From: Enterovibrio calviensis DSM 14347
Lineage (GTDB): Bacteria > Pseudomonadota > Gammaproteobacteria > Enterobacterales > Vibrionaceae
Direction: 5' to 3'
NCBI RefSeq assembly: GCF_000621165.1
Contig: NZ_JHZA01000001.1
Location: forward strand, 310,001-374,000
DNA length: 64,000 nt
This document shows, in pieces, positions 25,281-34,889 of this stretch. Position numbers and translations under genes: made by a program. Each line of letters begins with the position of its first letter. Positions within the stretch are counted from its first letter, which is position 1. Under the pieces are notes generated by a model that saw only the letters and a program-made list of their open reading frames with translations, searched no databases and was not told where the DNA came from.

Positions 25281-26696
25281 TTATTTTCCTAATAGCGACA
25301 GGACTTGTGATTTAAAGTTATTGTCGCCAGTTTCAAATAGGAGTTTGATTGGGTGGTCTTTGCCGCTCGTCATCACTGTTTTTGCATGTGAAAACGTCGT
25401 GAAACCTTCTTTCCCATGATAATTTCCCTGTCCTGATTCTCCAATGCCACCAAATGGCGCATCGTCTACCGCAAGGTGGAAAACACAATCATTGATACAC
25501 ATACCACCGGAATGAATGGTGGTTTTAATACGTGTTTGTAAATCGACATTAAATGACATGAGGTACAAGGCCAATGGGCGCGGTTTGCTATTCACAATCG
25601 CAATCGCCTGTTCAATGTCGGTGTAGCCAATCACTGGCAGCAGTGGACCAAAAATTTCTTCTTCCATGATGCTTGCTGTGAGTTTTGGCTCAACAACAAG
25701 GTGTGTCACTAGACGATGTTGTCCTGCATCAATACGGTTTTCATGACAAGGCTCAACACGCGTGCCTGCTTCAATTTCACTGTTCAGTAATGATGAGATG
25801 CGCTGGAATTGACGATCATTGGCGACCGAGGTGAGGTTCTCAGAATCTACGCCATCGACAAACAACGTTTGATACTGCTTTTTGTACTCTGCAATGAACG
25901 CGTCTTTTTGTTGTTCAGGTACAAGAACATAATCAGGCGCGACACACACTTGGCCATTGTTAAGGCTTTTGCCATAAATGATGCGCTCTACTGCTAGCTC
26001 CATGGAAACATCGTCCGCGACAATGACAGGAGATTTGCCCCCCAACTCTAACGTAACAGGTGTTAAGTTGTCGGCAGCGGCTCTCATGACTAAGCGCCCT
26101 ACGGCTGTTGATCCAGTAAACAGCAAATGATCAAACGCAAGTGCAGTAAATTGCGACGATACGTCCGCCTCACCTTCAACCACGATCACTTCATCGATAT
26201 CGAATACCGATGCCAACATGATGGCCAAAACTTGATTGGTGGCGGGTGTAAATTCGCTCATTTTAATCATCGCACGGTTGCCCGCCGCGATTGCCCCAAT
26301 CAATGGCCCGACCGACAACATGATCGGGAAATTCCAAGGTGTGACGATACCAACAACCCCTTTAGGTTGGTATATCACCTCAACGTGAGAACTAGCGAGC
26401 AACGCACTTGGGTGTCGAACAGAAGGTGACATCCAGTCACTGAGCATGTCGATGCTGTAATCGATGTTGGCAACGCACGGCAATATGTCGGCCATTAGTG
26501 TGTCTTGCACGCTACGTCTTCCATAATCTTGATTCATGGCTTGGCAGATATTATCGCTATAGCTGATCAGGGCTGCTTTCAAACGTACTAACTTATCAAC
26601 CCGTGCATCGATTGTCGGCATGGGGTTGCGGTTGAACGCTTGCTTCATTTGAAGGTGGTGTTTTTTCATTTGCTCGATGGATGTCATGGTGTTCAT
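25281..26696 (-). CDS. NAD(P)-dependent aldehyde dehydrogenase, coniferyl-aldehyde-dehydrogenase-like
   Basis: The 471-residue enzyme (ATG at 26696; the longer frame to 26768 covers the operator and is rejected) would oxidise aldehydes to acids. It shows TPWNFPIMLSVGPLIGAIAAGNR, the glycine motif FTGSTAVGRLVM, the base Glu in TLELGGKSPVIV, and the nucleophile Cys in NNGQVCVAPDYVLV. It belongs to the class 3-like/CALDH subgroup with a short C-terminus. A near-palindrome with AGACCG/CGGTTT half-sites lies about 45 bp upstream, so control by the neighbouring TetR is likely. Confidence 0.92.
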   Translation of the reverse strand: MNTMTSIEQMKKHHLQMKQAFNRNPMPTIDARVDKLVRLKAALISYSDNICQAMNQDYGRRSVQDTLMADILPCVANIDYSIDMLSDWMSPSVRHPSALLASSHVEVIYQPKGVVGIVTPWNFPIMLSVGPLIGAIAAGNRAMIKMSEFTPATNQVLAIMLASVFDIDEVIVVEGEADVSSQFTALAFDHLLFTGSTAVGRLVMRAAADNLTPVTLELGGKSPVIVADDVSMELAVERIIYGKSLNNGQVCVAPDYVLVPEQQKDAFIAEYKKQYQTLFVDGVDSENLTSVANDRQFQRISSLLNSEIEAGTRVEPCHENRIDAGQHRLVTHLVVEPKLTASIMEEEIFGPLLPVIGYTDIEQAIAIVNSKPRPLALYLMSFNVDLQTRIKTTIHSGGMCINDCVFHLAVDDAPFGGIGESGQGNYHGKEGFTTFSHAKTVMTSGKDHPIKLLFETGDNNFKSQVLSLLGK

Positions 26697-26739
26697 GCCG
26701 CGATCTCTTGTTTTAGGAGTGGCTAAAATACAATAAAAC

Positions 26740-26753
26740 AAACCGGTCGGTCT
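26740..26753 (-). promoter_or_regulatory. TetR-type operator upstream of aldehyde dehydrogenase
   Basis: On the minus strand it reads AGACCG-AC-CGGTTT, an inverted repeat with one mismatch. AGACC...GGTCT-type sites are typical of NemR-like TetR regulators. It lies between 45 and 60 bp before the start codon. Confidence 0.5.
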
Positions 26754-26875
26754 AGTGTTTTGTGACAAGAGATTTTCTCATTATTATTCGGGGTAGCGTT
26801 AACCAGCGCGTGAGGGGGGAAAGCGGTTGAGGGTGTGGATGGTAAATGGCGACGACTTTCGATATTGAGCGAGCA

Positions 26876-26904
26876 TAAAAAATGCCGCGAACATCGCGGC
26901 ATTT
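26876..26904 (-). terminator. rho-independent terminator of mltC
   Basis: AAATGCCGCGA and TCGCGGCATTT form an 11-bp stem with a three-base loop. On the minus strand it is followed by a T run, ending the mltC transcript before the aldehyde dehydrogenase promoter. Confidence 0.88.
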
Positions 26905-26997
26905 CTGTTGAATCTGCTGATAAAAGATTTAGCTGATCAACAACATGTCAGAACCGCTCATTTTTATGAGGTGTAGTCAGATTGTGTCTCACCAGCG

Positions 26998-28101
26998 TTA
27001 TATCTTCCCTTGAGTGAAGTCTTTTTGGAAATACAGCACTTTTTGCAGATAGCGCCTTGCTTCACCTTTGGGATGCTCAGTCGTCAGCGCGTCATATACT
27101 TGCGTTGGTGATTTCTGGTTAAGCATCACCATGGCTTTTTTTCTGTCTGTATGGAAGGTAGACAGTACGCCACCAGTGCCGCTGTTGTATGCCGAAATCA
27201 TGCTGAAGTGGCGCGACGAAGGATTGGTGACTTCACGCAGATAGCGGGTTTTCAGAATGTGCAGGTAAGCTGTACCCGTATCAATGTTGCTTGCGGGGTC
27301 GAAAAGGTATTCTTTGGTCGGCATGCCCGGCTTTTTCTTGACCAGATTAAACACATCCGCGCCCGCCGTTTTTGGGATGACCTGCATTAAACCGTAAGCG
27401 CCAGCGTGGCTGACCGCATAAGGGTTGAAACTGCTTTCGGTTTTGATCACCGCGTAAATCAGATCTTCAGGTATGTCATAGCGCTTTGACGCGTCGCGCA
27501 CCATGCTGGCGTATTGGTATTCGCGTTGTTCGAGGTGGTCTTTCACCATGTCAATTTGAACGTAATACGCTTTCCCTTGCTTGATAGGCTTCGATTGCAG
27601 TTTGTTGTTAATCATATAGCCCGCAAAGCGATTGGCGCGCCATTCCCACTCAATGGACTTGCCTTCTTGATCGACAATCTGCCCCATAAAGAAAGGCTTT
27701 CCTGATAGCTTTACGTCTTTGTCGCTGAACTGTTCAACGTCTTTCGGATCGGCGGGCATCAGCACGGTTTGTACGATGGCTTTGTGCAGTTTTTCCATCG
27801 GTTGATGCTGAGACACCGTTGAAACGTAAATTTTGCCCGCATCAAAATCAATGTGGGCACGTGTTTGATAGCCATCAAGATACTTCACATAGCGGTGTTT
27901 ACTGGATTCAACATAATCGTCATCTCCCCAGTGTTTCTTGGCTTCTTTGGCGAGCAGCGAAAACAGGGTGGCAATGGCTTTTTTGTTAGCGTCTGAGAGG
28001 GGTTGCCCAGCAATAGGAGGGGTAACAATGTCGTTGCTTTCAGGGGCTATCGTACACCCTGTGAACAGCGCCGTGCATAGAAGGAGAACTGCTTTTCTCA
28101 T
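26998..28101 (-). CDS. mltC: membrane-bound lytic murein transglycosylase C-like lipoprotein
   Basis: The 367-residue protein cleaves peptidoglycan glycan strands to 1,6-anhydro products. A lipoprotein signal (FTGCTIAPE, Cys about residue 16) anchors it to the outer membrane. The N-terminal MltC-specific domain is at about 40-180, and the SLT domain at about 200-355 has catalytic Glu in IKTESSFNPYAVS, then GAYGLMQVIPKTAG and SAYNSGTGGV. The length and order match E. coli MltC (359 residues). It stands alone with its own terminator. Confidence 0.93.
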   Translation of the reverse strand: MRKAVLLLCTALFTGCTIAPESNDIVTPPIAGQPLSDANKKAIATLFSLLAKEAKKHWGDDDYVESSKHRYVKYLDGYQTRAHIDFDAGKIYVSTVSQHQPMEKLHKAIVQTVLMPADPKDVEQFSDKDVKLSGKPFFMGQIVDQEGKSIEWEWRANRFAGYMINNKLQSKPIKQGKAYYVQIDMVKDHLEQREYQYASMVRDASKRYDIPEDLIYAVIKTESSFNPYAVSHAGAYGLMQVIPKTAGADVFNLVKKKPGMPTKEYLFDPASNIDTGTAYLHILKTRYLREVTNPSSRHFSMISAYNSGTGGVLSTFHTDRKKAMVMLNQKSPTQVYDALTTEHPKGEARRYLQKVLYFQKDFTQGKI

Positions 28102-28280
28102 GGCGGAATTTTATCTCTTTTTCAGCGTGAAGCGTGCTTTTATCAAATGGTTGGCGTAAGGCCGAGAGGGACTGTCGCCGACTCTAGAATAGTGGCGACG
28201 ATGCTATGCTCAGCCTTAAAAAAAGGAAAGAAGTTTGTGGGAAATCGTGACGAAAGCAGTGCCAAATTCGTGCGTTGACC

Positions 28281-29471
28281 TCAATCGGTTAATTTGTCAA
28301 CAATGTGCCGCGCGATAGGGAAGCAGGACGTCGCTGCTGGAGAGGGAGCATTACACACCACCAACGTATGCGCTGTTTGGTGGAAGAGGAAATCATCCAC
28401 CATGTCGCCGTTCTGGTAAACCGCCTGTGCGCGAATACCGGAGGGGTAAGCGAGGAGATCGTCTTGCGTCAGTGATGGGCAGTATTTTTGGACTTCTTTT
28501 AAATAACCTTGCTTCCAAACACCGTTGCGAAGCTCTTTCATAGCAGATGAAAAGTTGCGTCGAAGAAGGCTATAAAAGCCGCTATATTGCAGCATCTCAG
28601 CGGTGTCTTTCATGGAGAATGAAAACCGAGAATAGCCTTCGCGAGCGAGGCTTAACACGGCATTGGGTCCCACGGTAACTGAGCCATCGATCATTTTGGT
28701 AAGGTGCACGCCCAGAAAGGGGAGAGCCGGATCGGGGATTGGGTAGATCAGGCTAGAAATGATGTTGTTGTGCTGATGGGGCAATTGAAAGTAGTCGCCA
28801 CGAAAAGGCACCATTTGGAAATCTGGCGTTTCGCCAAGCATCCGAATAATGCGGTCAGACATGATACCTGCGCAGGCAATTACTTTGTTGGTATGAATAA
28901 TCTGTGTGCCCGCGACAACCGTGACTCCGTCGTCGGTTTCTTGAATATACTCGACACTGGCGTGAAATATGACGTCACCACCATGGCTCTTGATCATCGT
29001 TCCAAGTCTCTCACAGATTTGTCGATAACTGACAATGCCTGTCGATGGAACATATATCGCGCCAACACCTTCAATATTGGGTTCTTTCAGGCGTAGCTGC
29101 GCAGTATCCAGAACATCAAATTCAAGACCATTGTCTTTTGCGCGAACTTTCAGCGCTTCCATTCTTTGAAGTTCGGTGTCATTGGTTGCCACCAGTAACT
29201 TGCCACACTCTTCAAACGCAATGGCATGCTCTCGACAAAACGCTTTGATTGCGAGGTTACCTTCGGTGCAAAATTTGGCCTTCATGCTGCCTGGCGTATA
29301 GTAGACCCCAGCATGAATCACACCGCTATTACGGCCCGTTTGATGATTAGCGACTTGAATTTCTTTTTCGACAACAATGACTTTGGCGTTGGGGTAACGC
29401 GTTTGCAGTTCATGCGCGACGCTAAGCCCAACAATGCCAGCGCCAATCACCAGATAGTCACAATCTTTCAT
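28281..29471 (-). CDS. lhgO: L-2-hydroxyglutarate oxidase LhgO
   Basis: The 396-residue FAD-dependent DAO-family enzyme oxidises L-2-hydroxyglutarate to 2-oxoglutarate and feeds electrons to quinones. It starts with the dinucleotide fold VIGAGIVGLSVAHELQ, then HQTGRNSGVIHAGVYYTPGS, a family signature, and FRGDYFQLP; the C-terminus holds CNAPSPAATSCFPIARHI. AGGCAGG lies before ATG 29471, so the longer frame to 29510 is not used. In enterobacteria lhgO lies with csiD and gab genes, but here it is alone. Confidence 0.93.
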   Translation of the reverse strand: MKDCDYLVIGAGIVGLSVAHELQTRYPNAKVIVVEKEIQVANHQTGRNSGVIHAGVYYTPGSMKAKFCTEGNLAIKAFCREHAIAFEECGKLLVATNDTELQRMEALKVRAKDNGLEFDVLDTAQLRLKEPNIEGVGAIYVPSTGIVSYRQICERLGTMIKSHGGDVIFHASVEYIQETDDGVTVVAGTQIIHTNKVIACAGIMSDRIIRMLGETPDFQMVPFRGDYFQLPHQHNNIISSLIYPIPDPALPFLGVHLTKMIDGSVTVGPNAVLSLAREGYSRFSFSMKDTAEMLQYSGFYSLLRRNFSSAMKELRNGVWKQGYLKEVQKYCPSLTQDDLLAYPSGIRAQAVYQNGDMVDDFLFHQTAHTLVVCNAPSPAATSCFPIARHIVDKLTD

Positions 29472-29643
29472 TTGCCTGCCTTTGCGTTCAATGCCAGTTG
29501 TTATGTTCAAGCAACGTCGAGTAAAACTCGCTGAAAACTGCGCCTTCAGGATACTTGAGTGTTTAGCATTGAATGTGAAAAACGAAAAAATAGAAAGTAA
29601 GCAATGATGACTCTGTGATGGAGATGTTCGAATTTTGTCAGGT

Positions 29644-32600
29644 TCAGCTGGCGGATTTTGGATAAATTAGAGGGTGACTTATTCCCGCTTTTGAAGACGA
29701 AATGATGCGTGTGAGTGGCGTTGGTTCTCCATAAACATAGCCTTGAGAGTAATCCAAACAAGCCAGTTTCACCTGTTGGTAATCATCTTCGTTGTTTACT
29801 TTTGTCGCTGCGGTTTTGACGTTCATCGAATCACTGATTTGTTTGATAGACTCAACAATACGTTGCTCGACGCGGCTCGATTTCATCAGCGAAATCAAAC
29901 TGCTGTCGATTTTTAGTAAAGTGATATTAAGCGTTTTCAAATCGCTAAAGACGCCAACGTCAGAGCCGAAATTATCAATTGCCACTTCACAGCCTAACTC
30001 TCTAAAAGACGAGATGACTTCTTTGGCTTTTGCCTTATCAATAAGAAGGGTGCTTTGATGTATTTCAATGCAAAGATTCGCAGGTGGTAATGGGCTTTTT
30101 TTGATCAGTGCAATGCAATGTTCAATAAACGTATCGTCGTAGAAAGCGGACGATGAAATATTAATGGCAATGGACAACCCCGATTCTTGCAATGCCTTGC
30201 CTTGTGTTTCCAATACTTCACGAAATACCCAGCGTTCAATATTGATAAGTCGACCTGTTTTTTCTGCCGCATTGAAAAACACATGTGGCAATAATAGTTT
30301 GCCGTCATCAGTGATCATTCTAATGAGTACTTCGTGCCATGTTGTTAGGTCTTTGCGATGGGCGACGATAGGCATGCATAGTAGCGTAAAGGCATTGTTA
30401 GATATGGCGGCATCGATTTGTTGTAGGAGGTTGTCATTGCCATATGGTTGGTAATTATCGGGAACTGAGCCATCGAATGCTGCCACCTTTTCGTAGGGAA
30501 GGGCTAATGCTGATGTCAATGCGATATCGGCGTGGTAAAGCGACAGCAAAGCCGCTGTGTATTGGTCATCAATGGCAACCAAGCCAATAGCGCTCGAAAC
30601 ACTAAGACTTGGAGAGTCATGTTGAAACTGGAGTTGATCCAGTCGAGCAACGATGTTTTCAGCGCGTGATTTTGCGGCAATGAGGGAATGCTGAGGCAAA
30701 AGCACAGCAAATTTGTTGTCATCAATTCGAGCCAAGTATTCATCACTTTTAATCATGCTTCTCAGCACAATGGCGGAAGATTTGATGATTTGATCACGTG
30801 CTGGTTTTCCGAGTAAGTCTGATAGTGAGCGCAGTCCCTTCAATTTAATGACAGCGACAATGTGTTCTCCGGGTTTATCCGTCTCCGAATCGATATAGTG
30901 TTGGAGTACGCCTTCGAAATCTCTCCGATTCGGGAGTCCGGTTAACGGATCGACCAAAACGTGTTTGTTTGAATCATCGACCCAACTGGCTTTAGATATG
31001 TGCTGAAGGGTAATGATCCACCCTTCAAGAGTGTTTACTTCCGATAGAGCTGGCTTGGCTCGGAGTGCGATTTGGATATTGACACCTCTTGCGGTCTGTA
31101 ACCAAAAGACATTATTAATCGAAAAATACTCACCGCTTGCGCATTTAAGCATGTGTTCAAAAGTCAATAATTGGTCGCCATCAAACAGTAAAAACAGAGA
31201 GTCGATTGGCTTGCCGACGTCACTGTCGCAGCAATGCATCATGTCACAAGAGCTTTGATTAAACGCCTGAATGTTGAGGTTCGCATCCAACACAATAACA
31301 CCGTCGTTAGAGGCATGAATGGCCGCTGTCAGCAGGCTGTTGGTGGCATGCTGTGCCTGCGAGGCAATATTGGGCATGTTTGTACAAATACCGACAAGGT
31401 GCTGAGGGTCGTCGGTTGATTTTGCCATGATGGCGTAGCGGGTGTTTTCGTCGAGGTTGGCGGCGCTTCGAACATGGATTTGATGGAGATCATGTGGTTG
31501 GGATGTCGGCATTGTGGTAAATAGCGCGTCAAATTGCGGCTGATCATCTGAGTGAAGTAGATCGCTCCAAGATTGCTTATTGATGACGTCGTTATTCGTT
31601 AAGCCAAAGATTGCGTACATTTCCGCATCCCAGACAAGCTCATCAGTGTCCCTATGGTATTCCCAAACGGCAATATGGCCAGCTTCCAAGCTATGGCATG
31701 AATCGCCTTGCTGTGTGCTTCTAGAAAGTTTATCGCGCTCATGGCTAATGTCGGTGATGGTGCCGATGACTTTTTCAACCGCGTCTTCATTTTTGTTTTC
31801 TACCGGTTGGCTACAATCGCGTATCCATCGATAGGTGTTGTTGTCATCTAATATTCGATACTCCATCGCCAATGCTTCCGACCCAATTTGGCTTATGGAA
31901 TGTTGGTACTCTCGTAGGTCCTCGGGGTGGATGCGCGCCATCCATTCGTACATTTTCCGTATGCTAAAGGCATTAATGCCAATGGCCTGAAATGCATTCT
32001 CAGACAACTGAATATACTTAGTATTCGTCGCCATTTCATAGACAGTGATGCGGTTAATACCCAAAGCAAATTCAAACTTCTGGGCCCACAAATTTCGCTC
32101 TGTATCAATTCGTCGCTCTTTGTCTATATCCCTAATTTGGTAGATAAAATTGGTAATTTCCCCTGACCATCGATCTTGCACAGCCGACACGCCAATTTGC
32201 GTCCAAATCACGCGCTTTTTTTTCGTGAGTAAGCGGGCAGAAATTTGAAAGTGAGTGTTGTTCGCCATGGCCAGGTCATGGCATTGCTCTCGAAGCTTTT
32301 GGCGATCTGCATGAAAAATAAGCTGATTAAAGTCACTGCCGTCTAATTCATCGGCATTCAGATCAAGCATGGCGAGAAAGCTTCGGTTTGTATTCAATAC
32401 CGTCCCGTCTGGTGACGCCATCACCATACCCACAACCGAGACGTCCATGGCATCCGAAAACAGTGAGGCTTTCTCATCGCTCATTTTTTGTATTTCTTGT
32501 AAACGTGCAGATTTCACAGCCAGCAATACGCCTATAAACATGGCGCCGGCGACTGGAGGGAGTAAGAGTGAGGGAGCGGTTGTAGACAAACCTTCAACAA

Positions 32601-33387
32601 GGTTGGTTGACGGCGACATCAAGAGAAAGTCGAGTACTAATGACACGGTAAATGCGGCTGCGAACGCAGACAGTCGATCAAGGATGGAGCTAGCAAGAAT
32701 GAGCGCAAACGCAATGGCAATGAATGGATAAGCCACATGTGAAAGCACATATCCACAAAGTACGCCAATGCCGATAATCAAGCCGAGTGCTTTGACGCTT
32801 ACAAGGGACGAGGGCAGATAGTTTGGGCGGTATAGCAATATAAAGGTAAATGGTGTGATGGACAAAATACCGATCACGTCGCCAAAGTACCAATCCATCA
32901 CGATCTCAATCAGAGGTATCGACAGTGCTTTGTGCAAGATAAAGCCACCAGAAATGGCACCAAACAGTGGACTAATCACGACGACCAACAGCACGAATAC
33001 ATAAAACGCAGGCATTGAAATAAACGGTGAGGAGGTACGGTTGATGTGTGCGAGAGCAAGACTGCCAACCGCGATAGTTGATGTGTTGGCGAGTGCAAGT
33101 TGCACACTTTGCATGAGTGCATCACCGAACAGGATATTGGCGAGCACGATCGCGCCAAACGCAGTACCAATCAGGAAAAGCCGTTGTGATTTAGGTGCAA
33201 GAGTGATGAGCGCGATCGCGAGGCCATTGGCATACCAAGTGAATGCAGAACTGCCGGGTTGGCGAAGCAAATAAATGGCAAGGAGCGCTGTGAACAAACA
33301 ACCAAAAAAAACCAAGACTGCACGCGTCAACAAGGCACCATGAGAGAAGCCGTCTGTTGCATGTTCTTGCTCTCCAACCAATGCCAT
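29644..33387 (-). CDS. MASE1-PAS4-GGDEF-EAL protein with degenerate catalytic motifs
   Basis: This 1247-residue membrane signalling protein has a MASE1 sensor of about eight TM segments (residues about 20-310), then four PAS-like domains (about 318-430, 440-560, 565-670, 675-805), a GGDEF domain (about 815-970) and an EAL domain (about 985-1230). The active-site loop that should read GGDEF is DDNKF (889-893), so it should not make c-di-GMP. In the EAL domain the signature is EVL (1019-1021), the DDFG motif is DNFG, and the late Glu motif around VAEGVE reads AATKVN. Phosphodiesterase activity is therefore doubtful too. It is more likely a c-di-GMP or protein-binding receptor, like LapD or CsrD; that is inference. 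Single gene. Confidence 0.9.
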   Translation of the reverse strand: MALVGEQEHATDGFSHGALLTRAVLVFFGCLFTALLAIYLLRQPGSSAFTWYANGLAIALITLAPKSQRLFLIGTAFGAIVLANILFGDALMQSVQLALANTSTIAVGSLALAHINRTSSPFISMPAFYVFVLLVVVISPLFGAISGGFILHKALSIPLIEIVMDWYFGDVIGILSITPFTFILLYRPNYLPSSLVSVKALGLIIGIGVLCGYVLSHVAYPFIAIAFALILASSILDRLSAFAAAFTVSLVLDFLLMSPSTNLVEGLSTTAPSLLLPPVAGAMFIGVLLAVKSARLQEIQKMSDEKASLFSDAMDVSVVGMVMASPDGTVLNTNRSFLAMLDLNADELDGSDFNQLIFHADRQKLREQCHDLAMANNTHFQISARLLTKKKRVIWTQIGVSAVQDRWSGEITNFIYQIRDIDKERRIDTERNLWAQKFEFALGINRITVYEMATNTKYIQLSENAFQAIGINAFSIRKMYEWMARIHPEDLREYQHSISQIGSEALAMEYRILDDNNTYRWIRDCSQPVENKNEDAVEKVIGTITDISHERDKLSRSTQQGDSCHSLEAGHIAVWEYHRDTDELVWDAEMYAIFGLTNNDVINKQSWSDLLHSDDQPQFDALFTTMPTSQPHDLHQIHVRSAANLDENTRYAIMAKSTDDPQHLVGICTNMPNIASQAQHATNSLLTAAIHASNDGVIVLDANLNIQAFNQSSCDMMHCCDSDVGKPIDSLFLLFDGDQLLTFEHMLKCASGEYFSINNVFWLQTARGVNIQIALRAKPALSEVNTLEGWIITLQHISKASWVDDSNKHVLVDPLTGLPNRRDFEGVLQHYIDSETDKPGEHIVAVIKLKGLRSLSDLLGKPARDQIIKSSAIVLRSMIKSDEYLARIDDNKFAVLLPQHSLIAAKSRAENIVARLDQLQFQHDSPSLSVSSAIGLVAIDDQYTAALLSLYHADIALTSALALPYEKVAAFDGSVPDNYQPYGNDNLLQQIDAAISNNAFTLLCMPIVAHRKDLTTWHEVLIRMITDDGKLLLPHVFFNAAEKTGRLINIERWVFREVLETQGKALQESGLSIAINISSSAFYDDTFIEHCIALIKKSPLPPANLCIEIHQSTLLIDKAKAKEVISSFRELGCEVAIDNFGSDVGVFSDLKTLNITLLKIDSSLISLMKSSRVEQRIVESIKQISDSMNVKTAATKVNNEDDYQQVKLACLDYSQGYVYGEPTPLTRIISSSKAGISHPLIYPKSAS

Positions 33388-33569
33388 TTACAGTCCCATC
33401 ATTCCCAGTTGAAAGTTCCGATGATGACATCCAGCCACCTATGTTTAACGGCCATGGGCTTGGGGTCACCATGCACTTTGTACCCGCAGTGACAATGCAA
33501 AGCATTTGCAAGTGAACGCACGTAAATGAAAGTTTAGCGCAAGTCTCATAAATGGGACGTGGATTTAAA

Positions 33570-33606
33570 ATTGATGCCAATGAAGGACGCTGGCATCAAT
33601 CTGTTT
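33570..33606. terminator. hairpin terminator after MazG-like gene
   Basis: ATTGATGCCA and TGGCATCAAT form a perfect 10-bp stem. It has a T run on the plus strand (CTGTTTTTTG) and a shorter TTTT on the minus strand, where the mazG-like transcript would end. Confidence 0.65.
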
Positions 33607-33644
33607 TTTGAGGGTGTAAGGGGGGCTTGATACGACTTTGGGAT

Positions 33645-34019
33645 TTACAGTTCGTTGTATTTGACTGCACGCCCATAGCATTTTTCGACGGGGTATTTTT
33701 CGTTGTTGAGGGCAAGTTTCTTGTCACACGCTTCTTCAATGTTGATCTGGCACTTATCGGCGATGCGCAGTAAGTACAGCTGAATATCAGCCAATTCGTG
33801 CGCGAGCGCTTCTTTTTTTTCTGCAGGGAAGTTGGCGGCTTGTTCTGGCGTTAGCCATTGAAACAATTCTGCGAGTTCTCCCACTTCACCGCTTAACGCC
33901 ATCACTAGATTTTTTGGGTTGTGGAATTGTTCCCAGTCACGAGCTTTGGCGAATTCGGACATTTCGTCCTGCAACCGCACAAACGGGGATGTTGCTTTAG
34001 TCGATGTTGTTTTTGTCAT
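33645..34019 (-). CDS. MazG-like nucleotide pyrophosphohydrolase
   Basis: The 124-residue protein is a short all-alpha NTP pyrophosphohydrolase of the dCTPase/RS21-C6 type. Metal ligands show as EVGELAELFQW (ExxE) and HELADIQLYLLRIAD (ExxD). The family hydrolyses non-canonical or surplus dNTPs to monophosphates in the cytosol, a house-cleaning task. The exact base is not readable. Preceded by its own 290-bp upstream region, no operon partners. Confidence 0.88.
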   Translation of the reverse strand: MTKTTSTKATSPFVRLQDEMSEFAKARDWEQFHNPKNLVMALSGEVGELAELFQWLTPEQAANFPAEKKEALAHELADIQLYLLRIADKCQINIEEACDKKLALNNEKYPVEKCYGRAVKYNEL

Positions 34020-34310
34020 GGTGTGCCTGCTCGTTCATTAAATTGATACCAAACAATCTGGATATTCAGGATTCAGCGATCATCTACAGGGTGCTCGGGG
34101 TTACGCAATAGTGTGTCACGATCATCTTGCAACGCAAATCGTTAGAAAGTTCAGAGAATAAGACATTTGCATTAGTGAGGTCATGGTACAAATTTGGCGT
34201 GTGCAGTGTCCTATTTTTGTGAATTTAAAGACTTTCTGAACAATCTGAAAGCGAATTGCTTTTTAACCTGTCTACTCTGTAAGAGAGAAACAGCCGAATA
34301 GGGCAAGATT
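34020..34310. other. divergent intergenic region
   Basis: This region of 291 bp separates the MazG-like gene (minus) and the VTT-domain gene (plus). It should hold two promoters. No RNA, repeat or clear operator was recognised. Confidence 0.4.
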
Positions 34311-34889
34311 TTGAATGATGTGACAACGACCCTTTTGCAATATTCGCCGTTGACCCTTTTCTTCGCGGTGATTTTGTTGTCTTACTTGCTTGAAGATCTC
34401 GCCATTATTACCGCGAGTGTGGCAGCGACTCAAGGTGTCATGACGGTCCCTATGGCGTTGTTATCTATATTCGTAGGAATCGCGAGCGGCGATGTGGGGC
34501 TTTACGCTCTGGGTATATGGGCAAGGAAATGGCGCCGTTTACGCGGTTTATTGCTGACAAAGCCCAGTGTGCGTCTGATCCGTAAAAAACTGCGAGCGAA
34601 TCCCGTCAGCAATCTTTTCCTTATTCGATTTGTTCCCGGACTGCGTTTTGTTGGTTTCTGCCTGAGTGGCTTTTTCCACGTTGGGCTTCGAGCATTTTTG
34701 CCTGCGGTGTTGCTGGCGACGGCATTGTGGACTGCTGTGGTGTTCACCTTGGTGTATCAGCTTGGTGAAATTGAATGGATCAATAGCACGCTAAGTTGGG
34801 GCCTTATTCCGGTCGTACTGATTTTGTTGTACGGCATTAACCGTTTTGCTGGAAACAAGCTTAAGGAGAAAGCGGTTTGCATAGATTAA
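34311..34889 (+). CDS. DedA/VTT-domain membrane protein
   Basis: The 192-residue inner-membrane protein has the VTT (SNARE-associated/DedA) fold. It shows a re-entrant loop region with EDLAIITASVAA and FVGIASGDVGLYALGIWARKW, then NLFLIRFVPGLRFVGFCLSGFFHVG, the typical arginine-containing second motif. The family includes undecaprenyl-phosphate and lipid flippases. The start appears to be TTG 34311, with AGGG seven bases before it. It overlaps the ATP-grasp gene by 13 bp, so the two proteins probably work together. Confidence 0.82.
   Translation: MNDVTTTLLQYSPLTLFFAVILLSYLLEDLAIITASVAATQGVMTVPMALLSIFVGIASGDVGLYALGIWARKWRRLRGLLLTKPSVRLIRKKLRANPVSNLFLIRFVPGLRFVGFCLSGFFHVGLRAFLPAVLLATALWTAVVFTLVYQLGEIEWINSTLSWGLIPVVLILLYGINRFAGNKLKEKAVCID

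Noticed and set aside
26697-26768. Upstream extension of the aldehyde dehydrogenase
   Set aside because: It would run through the operator-like palindrome, and homologues begin near the ATG at 26696.
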